Below are positions 55,350 to 64,000 of a DNA stretch of 64,000 bases, one piece after another; position 1 is the first letter of the stretch; every line of letters begins with the position of its first letter. The stretch spans positions 1 through 64,000 of the forward strand of contig CAXXFJ010000039.1 of NCBI GenBank assembly GCA_963677415.2, written 5' to 3'. A program made the translations under genes and the position numbers. Origin of the DNA: JAQUTK01 sp963677415. Lineage in GTDB: Bacteria; Bacteroidota; Bacteroidia; Bacteroidales; JAQUTK01. A model generated the notes under the pieces. The model had not been told where the DNA came from. It did not search any database and worked only from the letters and a program-made list of their open reading frames with translations.

Positions 55350-58256
55350 CACAAGATACGACCCCACGCTTTCTTCAACTGGTAGCGAATGACCTGTACC
55401 GTAAGTTTAACGGTGATCTGGCAGATATCGTTGTGATCTTCCCTAATAACCGGGCAAGACTCTTTTTCGGTGAGGAACTCTTCCGCACAGGCTCTGGTAA
55501 ACCGGTGTGGTCTCCGGCTTACATGACCATCAGCGAACTAATTCGCTCTGAATCGCCGCTGACTCTTGCCGATCCACTCCAGCTCATCAGCAAGCTCTAT
55601 GAGGTGTATTGCAAAGAAACGGGCATGGAAGAGAGCTTCGATGAGTTTTATTTCTGGGGAGAGATCCTTTTGAATGACTTTGATGATGTCGATAAGAATA
55701 TGACCGATGCGAAGCAGCTCTTTACCAATGTAGAGGAACTGAATGCATATCAAAACAACCTTGATTACCTCACTGAAGAGCAGAAAGAGGAACTCAAACG
55801 TTTCTTCGGTCATTTTGATCCGGAGCATCGTACCGAATTAAAAAACCGCTTCGCTAAGGTGTGGAACAAGTTACTGGCTGTTTACCTCTCTTTCCGCCAA
55901 GCTTTGTATGATAAAGGGATAGCCTATGAGGGAATGGTTTACAGAGAAGCTGTGGAAAAGCTGCAACGGGAAGGTACAAAAGCGCTTACCTATGACAAAT
56001 ATGTCTTTGTAGGTTTCAACGTACTCAATGTAGCAGAGACCCGCTTCTTCAAACTGATGCAAAACTCAGGAAAGGGTCTTTTCTATTGGGATTATGATCT
56101 GTATTTCCTGGACAATCCACAACACGAGGCTGCCACCTTCCTGCGCAAGAATCTGGAACTGTTTCCGAATCAACTGGGAAGAGAATATTTTGATGTCTTC
56201 CGAAAACTCGAGAAGACAATCACACTCATCGCTGCTCCGACGGAAAACGGACAGGCACGCTACCCTGCCACAATGGGTGGATGAACTTACCAAGATGAAT
56301 AGCTTTGTCCCTTCTCACTCTGCCGTTGTGCTCTGCAATGAAAGTCTGCTACTTCCCGTGTTACATGCCATTCCGGAAAGTATATCCGACATCAATGTGA
56401 CCATGGGATTTCCTTTGGCACAGACCCCGTTATACGATCTGATTGATTCACTTGTCACGATGCAGACGAAAGGATATGATGCCGCATCCGGCAAATACCG
56501 CTATTCGTTCTTGCTTCCTGTGCTGCGTCATTCTTATATCACCAAACTCACGCCCAATGCGTTGCTGCTGGAAAAGAGTTTGACAAAGAATAACTCTTTC
56601 TTCCCAAAGGCTGCGGAGCTGCATAGGGATGAGATGCTCAAGCTTCTCTTTACACCGGCTGTGACTTCTGCTTTGCTGGCAGACTATCTTCTGACGATCC
56701 TCACACAACTTACTTCCTGCTTCAAGCAATCGGAACCAATCGATAACGAACAACCAGATGAGGAAGACTTTCTCGGAAAGGAATCACTCTTCAAAGCCTA
56801 TATACTAATCAATAGTCTGCGCACCCTGATACAGACGGAAGGCATCGAACTGAAGACTGCAACCCTTCATGCGATTGCTGCAACGGATGTTGTCAGTAGC
56901 AACCATCCCGTTTCAACGGCGAACCGGTGCGCGGATTGCAGATCATGGGTGTACTGGAGACTCGTAACCTCGACTTTGACAATCTGCTCTTACTTTCTGT
57001 CAACGAAGGGAAGCTGCCCAAGATGGCCAATGAAAACTCATTTATCCCTTACCTGTTTGCGTAAATCTTTTGGACTTACTACCATCGAGCATACCAATTC
57101 GCTCTATGCGTATTACTTCTTCCGTGCGCTCCAACGGGCAACAAATATCACACTGATGTACAACACAGCCTCAGACGGAATGAATCGCGGTGAGATGAGC
57201 CTCTTCCTTTTACAACTGCTTGCAGAAAGCGATTTCCCGGTACGCCAACTGGAAGTACACTCCGTTGTAGCTGCTCCGATGGAAAAGACAATCTCTATCC
57301 CCAAGACACCGGAAATAATTGAGATCCTGCATCAGAAATATGATCTGGAATGTAATCCGAAGGCAAAGATACTCTCCCCTTCTGCACTGAATAAACTGAT
57401 TGACTGTTCACTGCAATTCTATTTTCACCACATTGCCGGACTGAAGCAGGAAGATGAAGTGACCGAAGATATTGACAATGCGATGTTTGGCACCATCTTT
57501 CATAAAAGTGCCGAACTACTTTACCAGGAGATCAAAGCACGCACCGGAGGAATCGTTACAAAAGAATACTTGGAGCTGTACGAAAAGAACCCATTACAGA
57601 TTGAGGACTCTTGTAGCACGCGCTTTTTCAGACTCATTCTTCAAGAAAGAGACACTGCTTGAAGATTACAATGGTCTGCAGCTTATCAACCGCAAAGTGG
57701 TGATTGACTTCATGCACAATCTAATTAAGCTCGACAAGGGAATATGCTCCATTCACAATCGTGGGGATGGAATATGATAAAGCACGCGAAATACTTCCTG
57801 TTGAGACACCATCCGGCAAGGTATCTCTACTGATTGGAGGTACGATTGACCGTATGGATCTGAAAGATGGGACATTGCGGGTCGTAGATTACAAGACTGG
57901 AGGCACTCCTTCAAGACTGCCAAATCTAGCCGGACTCTTCGAACAAAAAGAGAAGCGCTCTAATTACATTTTCCAGGCATTTCTTTACTGTCTGGTTTTG
58001 CTGCGTAAGGGGAGAATATGATCAGATAGCTCCTGTCCTGCTCTACATTCACAAAGCGGGTGTGGCTGGTTATTCTCCGGCCATTGAAATAACAGGCAAT
58101 GGTCCCGTCACTGATATCAGAGATATCGAAGACGAGTTTATCCATTACTTAAACGAGTTGCTATGCAATCTCTTTAACCCTGATATACCTTTTGAGCAAA
58201 CCAAAGCAGAAGGTAATTGCCTTTATTGTGATTTTAAGAACATTTGCAGGAGATAA
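55346..58256 (+). CDS. AddB-like helicase-nuclease subunit (multiple frameshifts)
   Basis: One protein of about 970 residues is recovered from several frames. The 5' part (VVIFPNNRARLFFGEEL) and the middle are AddB-like. The C-terminal PD-(D/E)xK nuclease reads GGTIDRMDLKDGTLRVVDYK. The iron-sulfur staple cysteines are seen as LIDCSLQFYFHH and NCLYCDFKNICRR, the AddB pattern. Frames switch near 56258, 56911, 57060, 57606, 57737 and 58000. The 56911 and 57060 changes cancel each other, restoring IMGVLETRNLDFDNLLLLSV between them. It starts by a 4-bp overlap with the AddA-like gene. Losing AddB while AddA stays intact would be odd, so indel errors are likely. Confidence 0.8.
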
Positions 58257-58341
58257 AACAGAACATTCAACTGTTTAGAATAACTAAAAAAAGAAATCAA
58301 GAAAGTAGAATATTCAGTATGTAATAATCATTAACCAATAA

Positions 58342-59192
58342 TTGAAGAACAAGATGAGAAAGAAAGTATTTGTTTTAATGGTTGCACTGATGTCAATGAC
58401 TGCACAAGTCGCGATGTCACAGCAACAGCGACCGGGACCTCAACCATCACCTGAGACTGGAGAGAAGTTTAAAATTGGAATGGCTGGTTACACTTTTGCT
58501 AAGTTTGATATTGACAAAACGCTCGAGACCATGCAGCGGGAAGATGTCCATTATCTTTGTATCAAAGACTTTCACCTTCCATTAAAAAGCACTGACGAAC
58601 AAATCGCAGCATTTCATGCCAAACTGAAAGCAAAAGGAGTAACGGGGTATGCTGTTGGTCCTATATATATGAAATCAGAGGCTGAAATAGATCAAGCGTT
58701 TGAATATGCAAAGCGAGTTGGAGTCAAACTGATTATTGGAGTTCCCAATTATGATCTTCTACCTTATGTGGATAAGAAAGTAAAAGAATATAATTTCAAT
58801 TACGCCATACACCTACACGGACCGGATATTGCAACCTATCCCGATGCTGAAGATGTATGGAATCATGTGAAAGACCTTGATCCTAGAATTGGTATGTGCC
58901 TTGATATTGCCATGATACAAGAAATGGAAAAGACCCTGTTGCTGACCTGAAAAGATATAAATCACGTGTCTTTGACATACATATCAAAGATGTAACAGGA
59001 AAAACAAAACTAGGATATTCTCTTGAGGTAGGTCGTGGCATCATCGATTTCCCTGCGTTTGTAAAGATGCTTCGCAAAGTTGGTTATTCAGGTATGTGCA
59101 GTCTCGAGCACGAAAAAGATATGTCAGATCCTTTTATGGGAATAGCTGAATCAATTGGATATTTCAGAGGAGTCATTCGTTCAGTCAAGTAA
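58342..59192 (+). CDS. Secreted TIM-barrel sugar isomerase/epimerase-like protein (one frameshift)
   Basis: A signal peptide (KKVFVLMVALMSMTAQVAMS) precedes a xylose-isomerase-like TIM barrel: FKIGMAGYTFAKFDIDKTLE, HYLCIKDFHLPL, LIIGVPNYDLLPYVD, AIHLHGPD, and near the end SLEHEKDMSDP. His, Asp and Glu residues for metal binding are visible. The frame breaks near 58905: LDIAMIQEMEK should read LDIGHDTRNGKDPVADLKR, consistent with one missing base. The restored stop is at 59190-59192. Relatives act on sugars or keto-sugars. It follows the AddB-like gene by 85 bp but is unrelated in function. Confidence 0.85.
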
Positions 59193-59247
59193 TAATCCAA
59201 CAACGAATACATACTTCAAAGATATGTTTTCTCGTTGCTTTCCCACA

Positions 59248-59281
59248 ACAAAAAGAGCGGTATTACAGCCGCTCTTTTTGT
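59248..59281. terminator. Bidirectional intrinsic terminator
   Basis: A 13-bp perfect stem (ACAAAAAGAGCGG at 59248-59260 against 59269-59281) with an 8-base loop and flanking A/T runs. It separates the TIM-barrel gene from the convergent ispG operon. Confidence 0.92.
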
Positions 59282-59296
59282 TTATCTAGTCGGATC

Positions 59297-61053
59297 TTAA
59301 ACCCGTTCTTTCCAGTCACCATTTACTTGGATCAGTGCAATCAGTTTGTCCACAGCCTCGTCTTCAGCAATATTCTATTTCTATACAGACTTTCCCTTTA
59401 TAAAGACTCACTTTGCCGCGAGCCGCACCCACATAGCCATAATTCCGCATCTGCCATCTCTCCGGGACCATTTACAATGCAGCCCATAATGCCTATTTTC
59501 AAACCTGTAAGATGTGAAGTAGCCGTTTTGATTCGAGCAATGGTTTGTTGCAAGTCAAAACAAAGTCCGACCGCATCCCGGGCAAGAGATATATTCTGTT
59601 TTGGAAACACGTTTACGTGCAGCTTGCAAAATACCAAAAGAAAGCGAAATCAAAGCCTCATCGGGCACTTTGCCGTCATTTTGAATATACAATCCATCTG
59701 CAAGTCCATCAATAAAGAAAAGTCCGGTATCAGCTGCTGCTTTCAGTTGAAGATCTTCCAGACAATCCTCATGATAGGTACGAGAAAGCACTACAGGAAC
59801 ATCACAATCCGCTTTCATCAGTTGAAAAATCGCTGCCCTTTGTTCGCCTACTCCATTACAATGCTTTGTTTCGAGCAGCAACACAGCTAGCTCATCTTTT
59901 TGCATCGTTGCAATCAGTTCAGATGTCAGTCCCACATAGTCACTTAGATAAAAATGCAATCCTCTGGCATAGATAACAGAAGAAGAAACCACACCAGGCA
60001 GCACCACATCCGCTTTCAGCAAACCGCAAGCATTCTGAGCAGAACGACTCACAACAAGTGGGAAGGTCAGTTTGCACCCGACAATCGTTCGTACCTTCCG
60101 GCGAAAATAACTCACCTCCCGTCAATGTGGAAATCACCGGACAATAGCCCGAGATATAGTCATGATTGACACGTTCAATAAAGTACTCAGCCAGTTTGCG
60201 AGCCACCGGGACTTCCACCTCCGGATCTTCACTCAGTGATACCCTGATCGTATCACCAATACCATCTGCCAGCAAAGCACCGATACCGACAGCCGATTTC
60301 ACACGTCCATCCTCTCCATCACCCGCTTCCGTCACACCCAAATGCAACGGATAATGCATCCCTTCCTTTTCCATCTTTTCCACGAGCATACGCACAGTGG
60401 TCACCATAACTACCGTATTGGACGCTTTGATAGAAATCACCACATCTGGAAAGTTCTCTTCTTTGCATATCCGCAGAAATTCCATACACGACTCCACCAT
60501 CCCAACGGGAGTATCGCCATAACGGCTCATGATACGATCAGACAGCGAACCATGGTTCACGCCAATACGCAAAGCCGTGTGATGCTTCCTGCATATATCC
60601 AGCAACGGTAAAAAACGAGCTTTCAGTCTGGCAAGTTCCGCGGCATATTCCTCCTCTGTGTAAGTAAATTCAGAGAACACACGTGCAGGATCCACGAAAT
60701 TTCCCGGATTGATACGCACCTTCTCCACTACAGCAGCAGCCACTTCGGCAGCTTTCGGATTGAAATGGATATCTGCAACAAGTGGTTGATTATAACCCCC
60801 GAGCTGTTAATTGTTTTCGGATCTCAGATAGATTTGTGGCTTCCCGTTCACCTTGAGCAGTCAGGCGTACATAATCTGCCCCCGCATTGATAATCCGAAT
60901 ACACTGTGCGACACTCCCCTCAGTATCCATCGTCGACGTATTTGCCATCGATTGAATCCGTATCGGATTGCTGCCACCCAGCGGGATAGCACCTACTGAA
61001 ACTTCAGAAGACACCCTCCGTCTGTAATTAAACAAATCAGCCACGAAACTCAT
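59297..61053 (-). CDS. ispG: IspG (GcpE), HMBPP synthase, long form (multiple frameshifts)
   Basis: IspG makes HMBPP in the MEP isoprenoid pathway using a [4Fe-4S] cluster. The TIM-barrel part (VSVGAIPLGGSNPIRIQSMANT; LRIGVNHGSLS) is followed by a long inserted domain, as in the Bacteroidetes and plant forms, and then the cluster ligands CPGCGRT and CIVNGPGE. The length fits about 585 residues. Frames change near 60800, 60068, 59558, 59432 and 59375; joining them gives a complete enzyme ending GDWKERV at 59297. MEP enzymes are essential where no mevalonate pathway exists, so a dead copy is implausible. It starts 5 bp after purE with a GAGG ribosome site. Confidence 0.85.
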
Positions 61054-61058
61054 TCCTC

Positions 61059-61565
61059 TCAGTTCGTTTTGTATTCGTATTTCACCTGTGTCAGTTCCTC
61101 ATTCGCTTTCACAATCTTCTTCTTCAGATCCTCTTTATAAGCAGCAAAACGAGTAAGCAGTTCAGCATCAGATAATGCCAATATCTGTACCGCAAGGATA
61201 GCTGCATTCAGTGACCCGTTGATACCAACTGTAGCAACTGGTATTCCAGGAGGCATCTGCACAATAGCCAGCAGCGCGTCCATACCATCCAAAGAAGCAT
61301 TGATCGGTACGCCAATGACAGGGACTGTCGTCATTGCAGCAATGACCCCGGGTAGATGTGCTGCCATCCCGGCAGCAGCAATAATAACCTTAATTCCCCG
61401 ATCCGAAGCACTGCGGGCAAACTTCTCCACATCTTCAGGAGTACGGTGTGCAGACAAAGCATTTATTTCAAAAGGGATTTTGAAATCGTTCAATAACTCA
61501 GCAGCCTTGCTCATTACCGGAAGATCCGATGTGCTGCCCATGATTATACTAATTACAGGTTTCAT
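61059..61565 (-). CDS. purE: N5-carboxyaminoimidazole ribonucleotide mutase PurE
   Basis: 168 residues. Class I PurE motifs are clear: IIMGSTSDLPVM, SAHRTPEDVEKFA (catalytic His), IIAAAGMAAHLPGVIAA, and MPPGIPVATVGINGSLNAA. It shifts the carboxyl group of N5-CAIR to give CAIR in purine synthesis. PurK, its usual partner, is not in the window. It lies in the rpoN-PAP2-purE-ispG operon with short gaps on both sides (12 bp before it, 5 bp after). Confidence 0.96.
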   Translation of the reverse strand: MKPVISIIMGSTSDLPVMSKAAELLNDFKIPFEINALSAHRTPEDVEKFARSASDRGIKVIIAAAGMAAHLPGVIAAMTTVPVIGVPINASLDGMDALLAIVQMPPGIPVATVGINGSLNAAILAVQILALSDAELLTRFAAYKEDLKKKIVKANEELTQVKYEYKTN

Positions 61566-61577
61566 ATATCTATTCTT

Positions 61578-62207
61578 TTAAAATGAAATCATTGAAAACA
61601 GCGGACTGGCACCCACACAGACCAATCCAACAACAAATCCCGCATAAACCTGAGCAGGAGTGTGAGCCAGAAGCACAATACGGGATGAAGCCAGAAAGCC
61701 AGCCAATATGATAATGCTAACGATAAGCGACAAAGGCATCAGGTGCATTAGAACACTCACAGATATAACTCCACCAAGTAAGCCTCCAATTCCCGTCATA
61801 TGAGCACTGATCTTCCATTTGAAGGTAATTATCGTTACGACAATTAATGCCAGCATAGCTCCAAATACGTAGTGAATCACAAAAACAGGCACATGCATAC
61901 GGTGGATTGTTGCAGCAAGAGCACCATATGAAAGAATCACGGTGATAAAGGGGAAAATACGCTCCTTGCGTTCCCTGATAGAAAGAGTTTCAATCAGATG
62001 GAAAAGTCTCATCATCAGAAACATGAGAATGGGAATACCGATCGTATAGCCCAGCAGTACTGCTGCAAAAATCAGTTTGGTGCGTACATCAAGCATTGCC
62101 ATAAAGGTAAACTGCATCATCAGTAAGATGCCATACGGCAACATGAAGAGCGGATGAACCAATGCGGAAAAGAATGAAGCACAGAACTTCTCAATAAGAT
62201 TATTCAT
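61578..62207 (-). CDS. PAP2-like membrane protein with altered catalytic motif
   Basis: 209 residues with about six membrane segments. PAP2-family signatures are partial: ISAHMTGIGG stands where active enzymes have SGH, and SRIVLLAHTPAQVYAGFVVG matches the SR-x5-H-x3-D motif except that the Asp is Gln. The first PAP2 motif (K-x6-RP) is not evident. I read it as a PAP2-fold protein, perhaps inactive as a lipid phosphatase, with unknown substrate. It begins 3 bp after rpoN and ends 12 bp before purE, so it is firmly in this operon. Confidence 0.7.
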   Translation of the reverse strand: MNNLIEKFCASFFSALVHPLFMLPYGILLMMQFTFMAMLDVRTKLIFAAVLLGYTIGIPILMFLMMRLFHLIETLSIRERKERIFPFITVILSYGALAATIHRMHVPVFVIHYVFGAMLALIVVTIITFKWKISAHMTGIGGLLGGVISVSVLMHLMPLSLIVSIIILAGFLASSRIVLLAHTPAQVYAGFVVGLVCVGASPLFSMISF

Positions 62208-62210
62208 ATA

Positions 62211-63680
62211 TTATAAGTTATAAGACTCTTTTCTCGCCTTTGATGTAGGGATATTGAGTTGTTGTCTATATTTCGCCACCGTACGTCTTGCCATTGTAAA
62301 ACCTTTCTCCTTCATAATCGCAGCCAACTGATCATCATTCAGTGGATTTTCACGATCTTCTTCTTTCACGGCAGCTATAATCATCTGCTCTAATTCCTTA
62401 AATGAAGTCTCTTCACCTCTGTCATTTAGCAGATACTCTTTAAAAAAGGACTTCAAAGGAAGAATACCATAGCGTGTCTGTACATATTTATTAATTGTAG
62501 CCCGTGACACAGTTGATATATCATATCCGGTCATGTCTGCAATGTCTTTCAAAATCATCGGCCTCAGCAAGGAAGGATCCCCCTCAAAGAAGAACCTGCG
62601 CTGAATCTTCGTGATCGCCATCATTACAGCAAGCAAAGTCGTCTGTCGTTGCTTAATAGCATTTATGAATCCAGAGGCAGCTTCAAGCTTCTGTTTGATG
62701 TAAGTCACTGCAGAACGCTTTTCAGGAGTGCGATTCTTCTCATTCGACTGATAGTCTGATACCATCTCCACATAAGAAGGACTAACCTTTAGTTCAGGGA
62801 TCCGTGAATTGATCAGGGAAACAGACAATTCACCCTCATCATCCACATCCACACTAAAGTCTGGAATTATATGCATCAATTTTTCATTGCCACCTTCATC
62901 CATACCACCTAATGGCTTTGGATCAAGTTTCTTTATTATTTCGATAGCCTCCTTTAACTCATGCTCATCCAGTTCCAGCTTGACCATTATGGCCTCATAC
63001 CGTTGTGCTGCAAAGTCGTCGAAACATTCTTCCAAAATATGATACGCATTGTTACGCACAGGTGTATAACGAAGTCTTTCTATCTGCAGCAATAAGCACT
63101 CTTTCAGGTCACGTGCTCCTATGCCAGCCGGATCAAAGTCCTGAATCACCTCCAACATTGCATTCAGTTGTTGGATAGAAATATCCACACCCACCGAGAA
63201 AGCAAGGTCATCAGAAAGTCGTTCGAGAGGTATTCGCAGATATCCATCTTCATCCAGATTGCCAATCAGAAACTCACCGATCTTCATATCATCATCGGTT
63301 AGCTCTCTGCTTTTCAGCTGGTCCAGTACCCCTTCTATGGCAGAGACACCGGCAGAGTAAGGGATCTCCTCGAGCTTCTCTCCTTTAGAGATGTTATTCG
63401 TTTGCAACCTATAGTCCGGAATATCATCATCACTCATGTAGTCGCCGAGTATCAGATCATCCGCTGACTCGAGTCCTGCTTCAACATCATCCCCTTCAGA
63501 TACATTCTCGGAGGGAGAAAGATCGTCATTACCACATTCCTCCAGAGCTTCATTTTCTTCGATATTCTTGCGCACGAGGTCTTCCATCTCCACAGCCGTT
63601 GCCTCCAACAGTTTGGCAGCAAGCACCTGTTGTGGAGAGAGTCGTTGAACCAGTTTCTGCTGTAGTTGTTGTTTGAGCAT
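62211..63680 (-). CDS. rpoN: RNA polymerase sigma-54 factor RpoN
   Basis: 489 residues. Region I is glutamine-rich (MLKQQLQQKLVQRLSPQQVL) and is followed by an acidic segment. The core-binding domain (DFDPAGIGARDLKECLLLQ) and DNA-binding domain (DMTGYDISTVSRATINKYVQ) are present. The RpoN box ARRTVAKYR is at about residues 464-472. Sigma-54 needs an enhancer-binding ATPase to open promoters. It begins 9 bp after the Lrp-like stop and heads the run to ispG. Confidence 0.97.
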   Translation of the reverse strand: MLKQQLQQKLVQRLSPQQVLAAKLLEATAVEMEDLVRKNIEENEALEECGNDDLSPSENVSEGDDVEAGLESADDLILGDYMSDDDIPDYRLQTNNISKGEKLEEIPYSAGVSAIEGVLDQLKSRELTDDDMKIGEFLIGNLDEDGYLRIPLERLSDDLAFSVGVDISIQQLNAMLEVIQDFDPAGIGARDLKECLLLQIERLRYTPVRNNAYHILEECFDDFAAQRYEAIMVKLELDEHELKEAIEIIKKLDPKPLGGMDEGGNEKLMHIIPDFSVDVDDEGELSVSLINSRIPELKVSPSYVEMVSDYQSNEKNRTPEKRSAVTYIKQKLEAASGFINAIKQRQTTLLAVMMAITKIQRRFFFEGDPSLLRPMILKDIADMTGYDISTVSRATINKYVQTRYGILPLKSFFKEYLLNDRGEETSFKELEQMIIAAVKEEDRENPLNDDQLAAIMKEKGFTMARRTVAKYRQQLNIPTSKARKESYNL

Positions 63681-63689
63681 TAGTAGTTT

Positions 63690-64000
63690 TTACTTTTCCG
63701 TTTCTAGATCATCTAGTGGCACCTGTTTGCGAAAAGCCTCCTTAAATGCAATGATTGTTTCTGTTCGGGATAGTCCTAAAGGTTGGAGTTTGTTATGAAT
63801 AATTGACAGCAAATGCTGGTTGTTTTTTGAATAGATCTTAATAAACATATCATACCCACCCGTAGTATAATAGCACTCGACTACCTCTGGTATCTTTTTC
63901 AGTTTAACCAGCACTTCCTCAAAGTGACTGGGATCTTTGAAGAAAAGTCCCACAAAAGCGCAAGTCTGATAACCCACCATTACAGGATCAATAACAAACT
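63690..64000 (-). CDS. Lrp/AsnC-family regulator, partial (C-terminal ligand-binding part)
   Basis: The visible part is the RAM-type ligand-binding domain: TCAFVGLFFKDPSHFEEVL, PEVVECYYTTGGYDMFIKIY, and LSRTETIIAFKEAF. An ATG at 63980 is possible, but the frame stays open upstream (FVIDPV) to the window edge, and DPVMVGYQTCAFV matches the continuous family sequence. The helix-turn-helix therefore very likely lies outside the window. Lrp-type proteins sense amino acids. Here it sits directly upstream of rpoN. Confidence 0.85.
   Translation of the reverse strand, partial: FVIDPVMVGYQTCAFVGLFFKDPSHFEEVLVKLKKIPEVVECYYTTGGYDMFIKIYSKNNQHLLSIIHNKLQPLGLSRTETIIAFKEAFRKQVPLDDLETEK

Noticed and set aside
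59297..61053. ispG as a true pseudogene
   Set aside because: Catalytic motifs are all intact, the pathway is essential, and the indels cluster with others in the same stretch.

Overview
The window looks like a chromosomal segment of a Bacteroidales bacterium, most likely Bacteroides or a close relative. The protein families point this way: 6-bladed beta-propeller lipoproteins, Wzi, a long IspG with an inserted domain, GH29/GH88/GH127 enzymes, and carboxynorspermidine dehydrogenase. Many starts are also preceded by the Bacteroides -7 promoter box TAnnTTTG. The species cannot be named from sequence alone. No rRNA, tRNA or CRISPR array was seen.

Layout. 1-10.1 kb (all minus strand) is an accessory, defence-like block. 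Reading downstream it holds a truncated type IIG restriction-modification gene, a zinc-hook AAA ATPase resembling the anticodon nuclease RloC, sbcD and sbcC, an AlbA/Schlafen-type ATP-binding protein with a 12-bp tandem repeat in its linker, a Bro-N/Fic fusion, and a second truncated AlbA-type gene. The ATPase, sbcD and sbcC overlap by 4 bp at each junction. 10.2-13.4 kb has a ThuA-like gene, a repeat-rich spacer with a perfect 25-bp inverted repeat, and one complete IS3-family element. 13.4-33.2 kb is carbohydrate and envelope metabolism: fucosidase plus MFS transporter, small lipoproteins, two tandem PAS histidine kinases, a lyase/PHP pair divergent from a GH88/GH127 pair, alanine dehydrogenase, and a DUF1080/Gfo-Idh-MocA pair. 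33.4-38.4 kb holds carboxynorspermidine dehydrogenase with a thioredoxin and a CcdA-like permease, a DUF3857 protein, and FluC with DUF190.

38.9-44.8 kb is a full phosphate uptake locus: porin and pstS on one strand, divergent from pstC, pstA, pstB and phoU. Its PstC carries a PstS-like periplasmic insert. 44.9-51.2 kb has a lipoprotein, Wzi, and two coupled TPR histidine kinases, one of which has lost its phospho-accepting histidine. 51.4-59.2 kb has a DUF2148 protein, an AddA/AddB-type helicase-nuclease pair, and a secreted TIM-barrel protein. 59.3-64 kb is a tight housekeeping operon: an Lrp-like gene, rpoN, a PAP2-like gene, purE and ispG.

Sequence quality matters for reading this window. 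About twenty single-base frameshifts lie in two short zones (about 0.2-3.8 kb and 56.2-61.0 kb), plus one near 10.5 kb. They strike ispG, sbcC, addB and others, while the roughly 45 kb between is nearly free of them. Local indel errors are the simpler explanation, so the broken genes are annotated here as single genes.
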